From Plut-88900 sp963668115 (GTDB lineage: Bacteria; Chloroflexota; Dehalococcoidia; Plut-88900), in contig OY764147.1 of NCBI GenBank assembly GCA_963668115.1, positions 868,001 through 932,000 on the forward strand: DNA of 64,000 bases, read 5' to 3'. Of this stretch, positions 44,722-52,973 are shown piece by piece. The notes beneath the pieces are model-generated. The model did not search any database, was not told the origin of the DNA, and worked only from the letters and a program-made list of their open reading frames with translations. How positions within the stretch are numbered: position 1 is the stretch's first letter; each line of letters opens with the position of its first letter. Made by a program: the position numbers and the translations under genes.

Positions 44722-45000
44722 ATGAAGATCTACGTAGGAAACCTAAATTACGACACGCACGAAGAGGGCCTCAGGGAGGCATTTGCCCCTTACGGCACTA
44801 TCGAGGATGCAGTGGTCATCACCGACCGGGACACGGGCCGCTCCCGTGGTTTCGGGTTCGTAGAAATCGCCGATGACAACGCCGCGAGGTCGGCGATAGA
44901 AGCGCTCAATGGGACAGCAATCGATGGCCGGACGGTTACGGTAAACGAGGCCAGGCCCCGGGCCAACAGGCCGCCTTCGGGCAATCGCCGGTCCTGGTAA
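44722..45000 (+). CDS. RRM-domain RNA-binding protein
   Basis: A 92-residue single RNA-recognition-motif protein of the bacterial glycine-rich/cold-inducible type. RNP2 is IYVGNL (3-8) and RNP1 is RGFGFVEI near 42-49, both with the aromatic residues that stack on RNA. The short basic C-terminal tail (RPRANRPPSGNRRSW) is typical. It is monocistronic, with a TATAAT-like -10 about 105 bp upstream, a long leader and a strong terminator after it, fitting post-transcriptional regulation of its own mRNA. Confidence 0.93.
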   Translation: MKIYVGNLNYDTHEEGLREAFAPYGTIEDAVVITDRDTGRSRGFGFVEIADDNAARSAIEALNGTAIDGRTVTVNEARPRANRPPSGNRRSW

Positions 45001-45021
45001 TCCGCTAAGCAAGGAAAATTG

Positions 45022-45058
45022 AAAGGGCCTCTCGTGTCGGGAGGGGCTCTTTCTCTTT
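45022..45058 (+). terminator. Intrinsic terminator after the RRM gene
   Basis: A 12-bp stem (45022-45033 with 45041-45052, two G-U pairs), 7-nt loop and a T-rich tail TTTCTCTTT. It is the clearest Rho-independent terminator seen in the window. Confidence 0.8.
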
Positions 45059-45153
45059 ACCGGCTTTCTCTTCCCTACTGTCCTTTTAGGGTCAACCGGG
45101 ACATCGCTACCCTGAGTCTACCGAGTCCACAAATTTCATTGGGCCCGATTGTA

Positions 45154-45159
45154 TATAAT
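45154..45159 (+). promoter_or_regulatory. Candidate -10 element for the 45232 amidohydrolase
   Basis: TATAAT preceded by GTA, 73 bp upstream of the ATG. No good -35 is found at the usual distance, so confidence is low. Confidence 0.3.
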
Positions 45160-45231
45160 CCATCCAGCCCGACTGCCACGAAGCCAAGACAACGGCGAGC
45201 CAAGTAGCCTGGATTGAGAGGGAGGAGTACG

Positions 45232-46371
45232 ATGGAATACAAGGTTATCTCAGGGGACTCCCACGTTGATCTGACCTGGTTGCCCGGCGACCTCTTCGCC
45301 TCCAATGCACCCGACTCCATGAAAGCGAAGATGCCGCAGGTGGTTGAGGACGAGAAGGGAGCGTCCTGGCGGGCAAACGGGATCGAACTGGGGGGTGTCG
45401 GGGGGCTGGGTTTCACGGGAGAGAAGGTGGAGAAGGGATGGTCCAGGCGGCTGGACAGGATGATCTCCGTGGGGTTCTATGAAGATGGGGCCAAGGGCCT
45501 GTTCCATCCTACCACTCCCGAGCTCCGAGAGAGGGACCAGGACATGGACGGGGTGCAGGCAGAGGTAATATACGGCATCCTGGGGGTCGGGCTTAACCTG
45601 AAGGACCAGGAAGCGATGACCGAGGTCTATCGGATCTATAACGACTGGGCAGCCGACTTCTGCAGGTCGAACCCCGACCGCTTCAGGGCGCTGGCCTGCA
45701 TACCCAACCACGACCCTGCCGAGGCGGCGGAAGAGCTGAGAAGGGCCTCGAGGATGGGGCTGAGGGGGGCCGACTTCGCAGTGGCCTCGGCAACCAAGCC
45801 GATGTACCACGCGAGCTGGGACGTGCTATGGGAGGCGGCGGAAGAGACCCAGGCGCCGATATCTTTTCACACGGTCGGGCTGAACCCCCGGCTTCCTGAC
45901 CCCGACGAGGCGGAGGAATACGAGCGACGTTACAGGGCAGTGCGGATAACCATGTTCCAGCTGTCCGGGGTGGAATACCTGGCCAGCGTCATATTCTCCG
46001 GAGCGTGCGACCGACACCCGGGCCTCAGGTTCGTTCTGGGCGAGAGCGGGGTGTCGTGGCTGCCGTATGTGCTGGACAGGATGGACCATGAGTACGAAGA
46101 CCGGTTCTACCACCTAAACCTCTCGATGACGCCCCGGGAGTTCTGGCTCCGGCAGGGCTATTCGACCTACCAGAAGGAGACCATCGACCCGGCCATGGTG
46201 CCGCTGATGGGGGAAGACAACATCATCTGGGGCTCCGACTACCCGCACCCGGACGGCGTCTGGCCCGACTCCCTAGCGATCATCGAGGAGAATCTGGCGG
46301 GGGTCTCGGAGGAGGCGCGGGAGAAGATCACGTGCCTGAATGCCGGGAAGTTGTACGGGTTTATGAACTAG
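45232..46371 (+). CDS. Amidohydrolase family 2 metal-dependent hydrolase
   Basis: A 379-residue TIM-barrel amidohydrolase of the ACMSD/amidohydrolase-2 group (PF04909-like). The N-terminal VISGDSHVDL holds the first metal-binding Asp/His, FHTVGLNP supplies a later His, and WGSDYPHPDG near 330 carries the C-terminal catalytic Asp. Such enzymes decarboxylate or hydrolyse ring-derived acids. ATG 45232 has AGGAG upstream. Its 3' end overlaps by 4 bp a convergent paralogue of similar type. Confidence 0.88.
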   Translation: MEYKVISGDSHVDLTWLPGDLFASNAPDSMKAKMPQVVEDEKGASWRANGIELGGVGGLGFTGEKVEKGWSRRLDRMISVGFYEDGAKGLFHPTTPELRERDQDMDGVQAEVIYGILGVGLNLKDQEAMTEVYRIYNDWAADFCRSNPDRFRALACIPNHDPAEAAEELRRASRMGLRGADFAVASATKPMYHASWDVLWEAAEETQAPISFHTVGLNPRLPDPDEAEEYERRYRAVRITMFQLSGVEYLASVIFSGACDRHPGLRFVLGESGVSWLPYVLDRMDHEYEDRFYHLNLSMTPREFWLRQGYSTYQKETIDPAMVPLMGEDNIIWGSDYPHPDGVWPDSLAIIEENLAGVSEEAREKITCLNAGKLYGFMN

Positions 46372-47519
46372 CTTCGCAAAGCGCCTACTTGTAGATCGTA
46401 TAGGGCGATGGCGTTCTCCCCGGCGACCTTGCACTGGGTTGATTCGGGGAGGGCGGCGAGGGTCTCCTTGAGCTTGCTGATGGGCTCGGTGACGGAATCG
46501 GAGTGGGGGTAGTCGTAAGCCCAGAAGAACTTGTCTGCGCCGAGAGTCTCGATGCTGAACCGGGCGAGGCTTTCGTCGGGCTCCATGGCAATCCAGGTCT
46601 GACGCTGGAAGTACTCGCTGGGCGGCATCTTCATGGGGGTAGTGAAGCCATTGACCTCGTATTTCTGGTCCATACGCTCGAGCCAGAAGGCCAGCCATCC
46701 CACCCCCGACTCCAATAGCACGACCTTGAGGTCTGGGAACTTCTCCAGCACGCCGTCGCCCAACATGGACGTGTACTGGTATTTCACCTCGTCAGAGGAT
46801 ATGACGTAGATCCACCAGACTGAGCCGTCTTCGGGGGCGGGATAGAACCGGTTGCCGATTGAGGTGAAGCTGCCGGTGGGGTGAAATGAGATGGGGATGC
46901 CCAGGTCCTGAGCTTCGGCCCAGAGCGGGTCGAAACGGGGATTGCCAAAGGCGAGACCGTTGGGGGCGGCGGAAATGAGCATGGCCGATCTCACGCCCAG
47001 CCCCGCCACCCGACGCAGCTCCTTCACAGCCTCCTCGACATCCAGCGCAGGGATGTGTGCTGCGGAGTGGAGTCGGTCCGGGTAGGGTTTGCAGAAGTCT
47101 ATCAGCCAGTTGTTGTAGGCGCGGCAGTTGGCGGCGGCGAGCTTGGGATTGGAGCAGACATCCTCCCAACAGAGGCCCAGGGACGGGTAGAGGATTGAAA
47201 CGTCGATGCCTTCTTCATCCATCACTTTGATGCGCTCGTGGGGATCGTAGCCGCCGGGGAGGAGGGACTCTTCGTAGGTAATTGCGCCGGGGGTGAGGTG
47301 TTCGCTCACGTCCTGGCCGATGCCGGCGATGTTGCCGAGAACTCCGCGCTGCATGAACCATGAGATGGCTCCATCGACGCCCAGATATTCCAGCCCCTTG
47401 TCATCCAGGAAAATCTGAACGGTACGTTCCCGGTATTCGGGTTCGATATATTCCTTCCACATGTCGGGGGGTTCCAGGATGTGGCCATCAACGTCGACGT
47501 AGGCCATGGAATTGTTCAT
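46368..47519 (-). CDS. Amidohydrolase family 2 metal-dependent hydrolase
   Basis: A 383-residue paralogue of the preceding gene. It has YVDVDGHILEPPDMW at the N-terminus (metal-binding Asp/His), SFHPTGSF near 210 and FFWAYDYPHSDS near 330 with the catalytic Asp. An AAGGAGG ribosome site precedes ATG. Two amidohydrolases back to back, end to end, suggests a degradative module, but the substrates are unknown. Confidence 0.88.
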   Translation of the reverse strand: MNNSMAYVDVDGHILEPPDMWKEYIEPEYRERTVQIFLDDKGLEYLGVDGAISWFMQRGVLGNIAGIGQDVSEHLTPGAITYEESLLPGGYDPHERIKVMDEEGIDVSILYPSLGLCWEDVCSNPKLAAANCRAYNNWLIDFCKPYPDRLHSAAHIPALDVEEAVKELRRVAGLGVRSAMLISAAPNGLAFGNPRFDPLWAEAQDLGIPISFHPTGSFTSIGNRFYPAPEDGSVWWIYVISSDEVKYQYTSMLGDGVLEKFPDLKVVLLESGVGWLAFWLERMDQKYEVNGFTTPMKMPPSEYFQRQTWIAMEPDESLARFSIETLGADKFFWAYDYPHSDSVTEPISKLKETLAALPESTQCKVAGENAIALYDLQVGALRS

Positions 47520-47662
47520 TTCGCCCTCCTTCGAAGGGTGCTGTCACCCGATATACTACACCCTGGCGTCGAGAACGGCTGAAAATGCCCTGAACATGAG
47601 TTATGTTAGGTATCTGTAAGGGCAAAGCGTGTGGGCATGAGCCACATCGAAAGGTTATGTAA

Positions 47663-48421
47663 ATGCAAACGAACGGAAAAGTAGCAATTATCACAGGTGC
47701 AGGCACGGGAATTGGGAAGCGCAGCGCGCTGGCGCTGCTGAGGGACGGGTGGTCGGTGGCGCTGGCGGGGCGTCGGGTGGAGAAGCTGGAGGAGACGAGG
47801 GACGAGGCCGGAGACTTAGCCCGAAACGCCATTGTCGTGCGGACGGACGTCGGGGACCCGGAGGAGGTGAAGGTGTTGTTTGAGAAGACCAGGGAAAGCC
47901 TGGGGCGGCTGGACCTGCTGTTCAATAACGCGGGCACCGGCTCTCCGGGACGCCCATTGGAAGACCTGACCTTTGAAGTGTGGAAGAGAGTTGTGGACGC
48001 CAACCTGACGGGGCCCTTCCTGTGTACCCAGGAGGCGTTCAAGGTCATGAAAGACCAGTCGCCAATGGGGGGCCGGATTATCAACAATGGGTCGATATCA
48101 GCCCAGACCCCGAGACCCAACTCCGCCCCCTACACGGCAACCAAGCACGGAATGGTAGGCCTTACCAAGTCTACGGCGCTGGACGGTCGCAAATACGACA
48201 TCGCCTGCTGCCAGATAGACATCGGGAATGCAGCGACGGAGATGACATCGGCGATGACCAGGGGTGTGCCGCAGGCGGACGGCTCCAGGATGGTGGAGCC
48301 GACCTTCGACGTGGAGAAGGTGGCGGAGGCGGTGCTGTTCATAGCCAATCTGCCCCTGGACACTAACGTGCTGTTCATGAACATCATGGCTACGAAGATG
48401 CCATTTGTAGGGAGAGGCTAG
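47663..48421 (+). CDS. SDR family oxidoreductase
   Basis: A 252-residue classical SDR with TGAGTGIGKR near 10-19, FNNAGTGS near 87-94, a Ser in NNGSIS near 145 and YTATK near 158-162. The C-terminal part (FDVEKVAEAVLFIANLP) resembles oxidoreductases acting on small alcohols or keto acids. It overlaps the end of the convergent GMC oxidoreductase gene by 4 bp. Confidence 0.88.
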   Translation: MQTNGKVAIITGAGTGIGKRSALALLRDGWSVALAGRRVEKLEETRDEAGDLARNAIVVRTDVGDPEEVKVLFEKTRESLGRLDLLFNNAGTGSPGRPLEDLTFEVWKRVVDANLTGPFLCTQEAFKVMKDQSPMGGRIINNGSISAQTPRPNSAPYTATKHGMVGLTKSTALDGRKYDIACCQIDIGNAATEMTSAMTRGVPQADGSRMVEPTFDVEKVAEAVLFIANLPLDTNVLFMNIMATKMPFVGRG

Positions 48422-49965
48422 CTGTCCTGCTTGATGAAGTCGGCGACTTTTTCAGCCATGGCCATTACGGTGACATTGAGGTTGGCGCGTATGGTGTCGG
48501 GCATCATGGAAGCGTCGACCAGCCGCAAGCCCTCGACGCCGTAGACCCGGCCGTACTGGTCGCATACGGCAAGGGGATCGCTGGACGGGCCCATCTTGCA
48601 AGTACTGGAGACGTGGTGGGTCGTGACAACCTCGGTTTTCATCCACTCGTCAAGCAGGTCGTCCGACTCCATTACCTCGTCGGAAGGGCCGGAGCGTCTA
48701 TCGATGATGTCCTTGAACGCGTGGTGGCTGAAAAGCTCCTGACAAAGCCTCATGCTGTCCCTCATACGTTTGAGGTCAAAAGGGTCGTCGAGGAGGTTGT
48801 AGTCGAGGTAGGGTTGCACTCGGGGGTCAGTGGATTGAAGTCGGAGTTCGCCCTGGCTGAGCGGCAGATAAAGGCATTGGCAGACCCCGACACCCACCGG
48901 GACCTTTTCGTCGAGGCCCCGGAAGGGCCTCGCGGCCAGGTAGTTGGCGACGTAGAGAATCATATCGTTGGTAAAGGGAGAACCCTGGGCCGTGTACCTG
49001 AGAGTCACCGTACCACAGTCAACCTGGTTGATATCCAAGGGATATCCATCCTTGGCGATCCAGCAAATGGGAACGTCCGGGTGGTCACGGAGGTTCTTTC
49101 CCACCCCCGGCAGGTCCTGCACTACGGGAATGTCGAACTCCCCCAGATGGTCCCCAGGCCCGACTCCAGACAGCAGCAGAATGTGTGGTGTGCCTATCGC
49201 CCCGGCGCAGAGAAGGATTTCTTCCCCGTACACAGAGAACATCTCCCGCCCGCTAATGACCAGCACGCCCACGGCTCGATTCCCATCGAAGATTATCCCG
49301 TGGACCTGGCAGTCTCCGCGGATGGTCAGGTTCAGGCGGTGTCGGGCGGGGTTCAGGTAGCCGATGTTCGTGCTTATACGGACCCCGTCTATGGCATTGA
49401 AGGCCAGGGGCCCGACACCGGTGGAGTTGGGGCGGTTGTGATCGGGGCAGTCGGGGAAGCCGGCGTCCCGGCAGGCCTGGTAGAAAGCGTGGTGGTGGGG
49501 CGCCCATTCATGCTCCGGGATACGCTGACACGTGATTGGGCCGTTGCTACCGTGGTGTTCGTCCCTAAAGTCCCAGTCGGCCTCCAGGCGCTTCATATAG
49601 GGAAGGATGTTCTCGAAGGACCATTCGTCGTTCCCCCACTCGACCCACCGGTCATAGTCTTCCCGGATACCCCTGAGGAAGTGGACGCCGTTGACCCCGC
49701 TGGAGCCGCCGGTAATCTTGCCCCTAGGGATGTCTATGCGGGCAAAGTCCGTGGCCCGGGCGCTGAAATTCCAGATGTGGTCGGAGTCCCAGACCGGGAC
49801 CTTGCTGCCGTAGGCAAGCCTGACCTCATCAGGGATGCGTTCGAACTCGGGGTAATCTGACCCGGCCTCAAGGAGGAGGACCGAGCGGTTGGGGTCCTCG
49901 GTGAGTCGGGCGGCGAGGGTGGCGCCTGCGGAGCCCGCTCCTACGATGATGTGGTCGTATGTCAT
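48418..49965 (-). CDS. GMC family oxidoreductase (choline dehydrogenase-like)
   Basis: A 515-residue FAD-dependent alcohol oxidase/dehydrogenase. HIIVGAGSAGATLAARL is the FAD motif, GKITGGSSGVNG a GMC signature, and the active-site His lies in HHVSSTCKMGPSS; the C-terminal DASMMPDTIRANLNVTV includes the second catalytic position (Asn). It oxidises a primary or polyol-type alcohol; the substrate is unknown. It lies 20 bp after a close paralogue. Confidence 0.9.
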   Translation of the reverse strand: MTYDHIIVGAGSAGATLAARLTEDPNRSVLLLEAGSDYPEFERIPDEVRLAYGSKVPVWDSDHIWNFSARATDFARIDIPRGKITGGSSGVNGVHFLRGIREDYDRWVEWGNDEWSFENILPYMKRLEADWDFRDEHHGSNGPITCQRIPEHEWAPHHHAFYQACRDAGFPDCPDHNRPNSTGVGPLAFNAIDGVRISTNIGYLNPARHRLNLTIRGDCQVHGIIFDGNRAVGVLVISGREMFSVYGEEILLCAGAIGTPHILLLSGVGPGDHLGEFDIPVVQDLPGVGKNLRDHPDVPICWIAKDGYPLDINQVDCGTVTLRYTAQGSPFTNDMILYVANYLAARPFRGLDEKVPVGVGVCQCLYLPLSQGELRLQSTDPRVQPYLDYNLLDDPFDLKRMRDSMRLCQELFSHHAFKDIIDRRSGPSDEVMESDDLLDEWMKTEVVTTHHVSSTCKMGPSSDPLAVCDQYGRVYGVEGLRLVDASMMPDTIRANLNVTVMAMAEKVADFIKQDS

Positions 49966-49985
49966 CGAACTAGCCTTATGGCTCG

Positions 49986-51530
49986 TCAGCTGCCGTGCTT
50001 GATGAAGTCTGCGACTTTTTCGCCCATAGTCATCACGGTGACGTTCAAATTAGCGCGCACGGTGTCGGGCATCATGGACGCGTCAACCAGCCGCAGCCCT
50101 TCGACGCCGTAGACCCTGCCATACTGGTCGCAGACGGCCAGGGGGTCGCTGGACGGGCCCATCTTGCAGGTGCTAGAGATGTGGTGGGCGGTCATTACCT
50201 CGTGGAGCATCCAGTCGTTCAGCAGGTCGTCGTCTCCCAACGTTTCGTCGGAGGGGGCATTGCGTTTCTCGACTATGTCCGAAAAGGCCGAGTGTTTGAA
50301 GAAGGAGTCGGTGAGACGGACGCATTCTCGCATTCGCTGGAGATCAAAGGGGTCATCGAGCAGGTTGTAGTCAAGGAATGGCTGTTGCCGGGGGTCTGTG
50401 GACTGGAGGCGTAACTCACCCTGGCTCACGGCAAGATAGAGCGCAGGCCCGATCCCGATCCCGATAGGATCCTTGTCATCGAGACCACGACTCGGTCTCC
50501 TGGCAGCGTAGTTGCCCATGTAGATAATCATATCGTTCACGAAAGGCGAGCCGGTGGCGGTATAGCGCAGGGTGACCGCGCCTGAGGCTGGGGTAGGAGC
50601 ATCCAGTGGGTAGTCGGGCTTGGTGACGTAGCACATCGGGAGATACGGGTGGTCTCGCAGGTTCCGCCCGACGCCCGGCAGGTCCTGCACGACGGGAATC
50701 CCCAGAGACGTGAGGTGCTCTGCGGGGCCGACGCCCGAGAGGAGCATGATGTGGGGCGTGCCGACTGCCCCCGCGCATAGGATTATCTCCTCCCCGTAGA
50801 CCGAGAACATCTCTCGGCCACTGATTACGAGCAGGCCCTCGGCGCGGCTGCCGTCGAAGATGATGCCGTGGACCAGGCAGTTGGGCCGGATGGTCAGGTT
50901 CAGGCGGTGGCGGCTTGGGTTCAGATAGCCGAGGGCCGTGCTCTGACGCACTCGGTCAATGATGTTGAAGGCCAGGGGCCCGACTCCCGTGGAGTCGGTG
51001 CGGTTGTGGTCGGGGCAGTGGGGAAAGCCCGCGTCCCGGGCAGCCTCGTAGAAGGCGCGCTGGTGGGGAGGCCACTCGTCCTCGGGGTGTCGGCGGCACC
51101 TTATGGGGCCGTCGTTGCCGTGGAACTGGTCTCGGAAGTCCTGGTCGGACTCCATGCGCTTCATATAGGGCAGCACGTTTTCGAAGGACCAGTGGTCGTT
51201 GCCCCACTCTGCCCAGCGGTCATAGTCCTCGCGCACGCCGCGGAGGAACTGGGCATCGTTGACCGAGCTGGACCCACCGGTGATCTTCCCCCGGGGAATG
51301 TCCATATTGGCCTTGGACGTGGCCCGGGCGCTGAAGTTCCAGATGTGGTCGGAGTCGTATATGGTCCTCCCGCCGTATGCGAACTTGACCTCTTCGGGGA
51401 TACGGTCAAACTCGGGGAAGTCGCCGCCGGCTTCTAGGAGGAGGACTGAGCGGTCAGGGTCTTCGGTGAGTCGGGCGGCGAGGGTCGCACCGGCGGAACC
51501 TGCGCCCACGATAATGTGGTCGTACTTCAT
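49986..51530 (-). CDS. GMC family oxidoreductase (choline dehydrogenase-like)
   Basis: A 514-residue paralogue of the downstream gene, nearly identical in motif structure (GAGSAGATLAARLTEDPD, GKITGGSSSVN, HHISSTCKMGPSSDPL, DASMMPDTVRANLNVTV). ATG 51530 is chosen because AAAGGA lies upstream and it aligns with the paralogue's start; further upstream codons are unsupported. The pair is a tandem duplication that may have diverged in substrate. It is transcribed from the spacer shared with dgt. Confidence 0.9.
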   Translation of the reverse strand: MKYDHIIVGAGSAGATLAARLTEDPDRSVLLLEAGGDFPEFDRIPEEVKFAYGGRTIYDSDHIWNFSARATSKANMDIPRGKITGGSSSVNDAQFLRGVREDYDRWAEWGNDHWSFENVLPYMKRMESDQDFRDQFHGNDGPIRCRRHPEDEWPPHQRAFYEAARDAGFPHCPDHNRTDSTGVGPLAFNIIDRVRQSTALGYLNPSRHRLNLTIRPNCLVHGIIFDGSRAEGLLVISGREMFSVYGEEIILCAGAVGTPHIMLLSGVGPAEHLTSLGIPVVQDLPGVGRNLRDHPYLPMCYVTKPDYPLDAPTPASGAVTLRYTATGSPFVNDMIIYMGNYAARRPSRGLDDKDPIGIGIGPALYLAVSQGELRLQSTDPRQQPFLDYNLLDDPFDLQRMRECVRLTDSFFKHSAFSDIVEKRNAPSDETLGDDDLLNDWMLHEVMTAHHISSTCKMGPSSDPLAVCDQYGRVYGVEGLRLVDASMMPDTVRANLNVTVMTMGEKVADFIKHGS

Positions 51531-51845
51531 AATCCTGTCCTTTCTCGATGGGGAGGCATCCCGCGTCACCCGACCGGGATGATACTAACACCCGAGCAAG
51601 TAGAAAATCCTGATGTTTAACATCCGCTACTTACCCCACCCCACCCCGCCCCGACCTCCTAACCTCTACTGACGAGCGCCCCAAATGCCCTTCGGCGTTC
51701 ATGTTTTGCTCACCCGAGTGCGAAAAGTTCCGTTGCCAGATCAATCATACAGGCACAGGAACAATCTGAAAAAATCAGAGGATTCGGGTCCCGAAATACT
51801 GCAAAAAGCGATTCCCCACCTACTCCCGAAGTGATATCATTTTTC
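51531..51845. other. Divergent spacer between GMC pair and dgt
   Basis: About 315 bp, AT-richer than average, with no recognisable gene. It should hold promoters for both flanking operons, but no strong -35/-10 pair was identified. A TGATATCAT near 51832 might be a -10 if dgt starts further downstream. Confidence 0.45.
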
Positions 51846-52973
51846 ATGTCCCCTGCTCCTCCCGACCAAGGCCCCCAACCCGTTCCGATAGCCGACTTTA
51901 TGGACTACTCACAAGTCCGCGCATATCTGGAAGAACGCGAAGAATCGCTGTCCCCCTTTGCCACCAAGTCCCGGTTGAGCCGGGGCCGAAAGGTCGAGGA
52001 GGCGCCGAGCCCTCTCCGCACCGATTTCCAGCGTGACCGAGACCGTATCATCCACACCAAGGCCTTCCGACGCCTGAAACACAAAACCCAGGTCTTCATT
52101 GCACCGCTGGGAGACCACTACGTCACCCGGCTCACCCATACGCTTGAGGTCTCCCAGATAGGCCGGACCATCGCTCGGGCACTGAACCTCAACGAGGACC
52201 TGGTGGAGGCCATGTGCCTGGGCCACGACCTCGGGCACGCCCCCTTTGGACACATCGGCGAGGACGTATTGGCTTCCCTGTACCCTGGCGGCTTCCGACA
52301 CAGCCACCAGAGCCTGCGGGTGGTGGACAGGCTGGAGAATGGCGGCAAGGGGCTGAACCTCACCTGGGAGGTTCGGCAGGGCATCGTTTCTCACTCCAAG
52401 TCGAGCCTCGGGATCATGGGAGACGACTGGAAGCGACCCCCGACGCTGGAAGCGCAGGTTTGCAAGATCTCGGATGCCCTGGCCTACCTCAACCACGACA
52501 CGGACGACGCTCTCCGCTCGGGCTTGATCACCGAGGAAGACCTTCCATCTGAGGCCGTGGAGGTTCTGGGAAGCAACAGGTCGGAGAGGGTGAATACGCT
52601 GGTCTCGGACGTGGTGGAGCACTCGTGGGCAGCGTCAGGTCGGGCACCGACGCCCGAACGTGAGACTCCTTCCATCCAGATAGGGGATCGAGTTAAGGAG
52701 GCTGCCAACATCCTGAGGGACTTCCTCTTTGAGAGGGTGTATTATGTTAGTGGCGCCAGCCCAGAGGCAGCCAAAGCACGCACGGCTGTGGAAGCAATGT
52801 ACATTTTTTATGTCGAGCATCCAGAGGACATTCCCCGAGAATATCGGCTCAGGGAGAACTCCGCTGAGAGGTGGGCGCTGGACTACATCGCCGGGATGAC
52901 GGACCGGTACGGTTTAAGGAAGGCCCAGGAGTTGGGGTTACTGCCGGAAGCAAGGGCAGAGGCGATAAGGTGA
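51846..52973 (+). CDS. dgt: dGTPase-like HD-domain nucleotidohydrolase
   Basis: A deoxyguanosinetriphosphate triphosphohydrolase-like protein that cleaves dNTPs to nucleoside and tripolyphosphate. The HD-domain metal site is visible: RRLKHKTQVF, RLTHTLEVSQIGR, then CLGHDLGHAPFGHIGE near residue 125. About 375 residues. GTG 51831, ATG 51846 and ATG 51900 are possible starts; 51846 is chosen but no good ribosome site marks any of them. The stop overlaps the dnaG start by 4 bp (GTGA), forming the dgt-dnaG-rpoD operon. Confidence 0.88.
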   Translation: MSPAPPDQGPQPVPIADFMDYSQVRAYLEEREESLSPFATKSRLSRGRKVEEAPSPLRTDFQRDRDRIIHTKAFRRLKHKTQVFIAPLGDHYVTRLTHTLEVSQIGRTIARALNLNEDLVEAMCLGHDLGHAPFGHIGEDVLASLYPGGFRHSHQSLRVVDRLENGGKGLNLTWEVRQGIVSHSKSSLGIMGDDWKRPPTLEAQVCKISDALAYLNHDTDDALRSGLITEEDLPSEAVEVLGSNRSERVNTLVSDVVEHSWAASGRAPTPERETPSIQIGDRVKEAANILRDFLFERVYYVSGASPEAAKARTAVEAMYIFYVEHPEDIPREYRLRENSAERWALDYIAGMTDRYGLRKAQELGLLPEARAEAIR

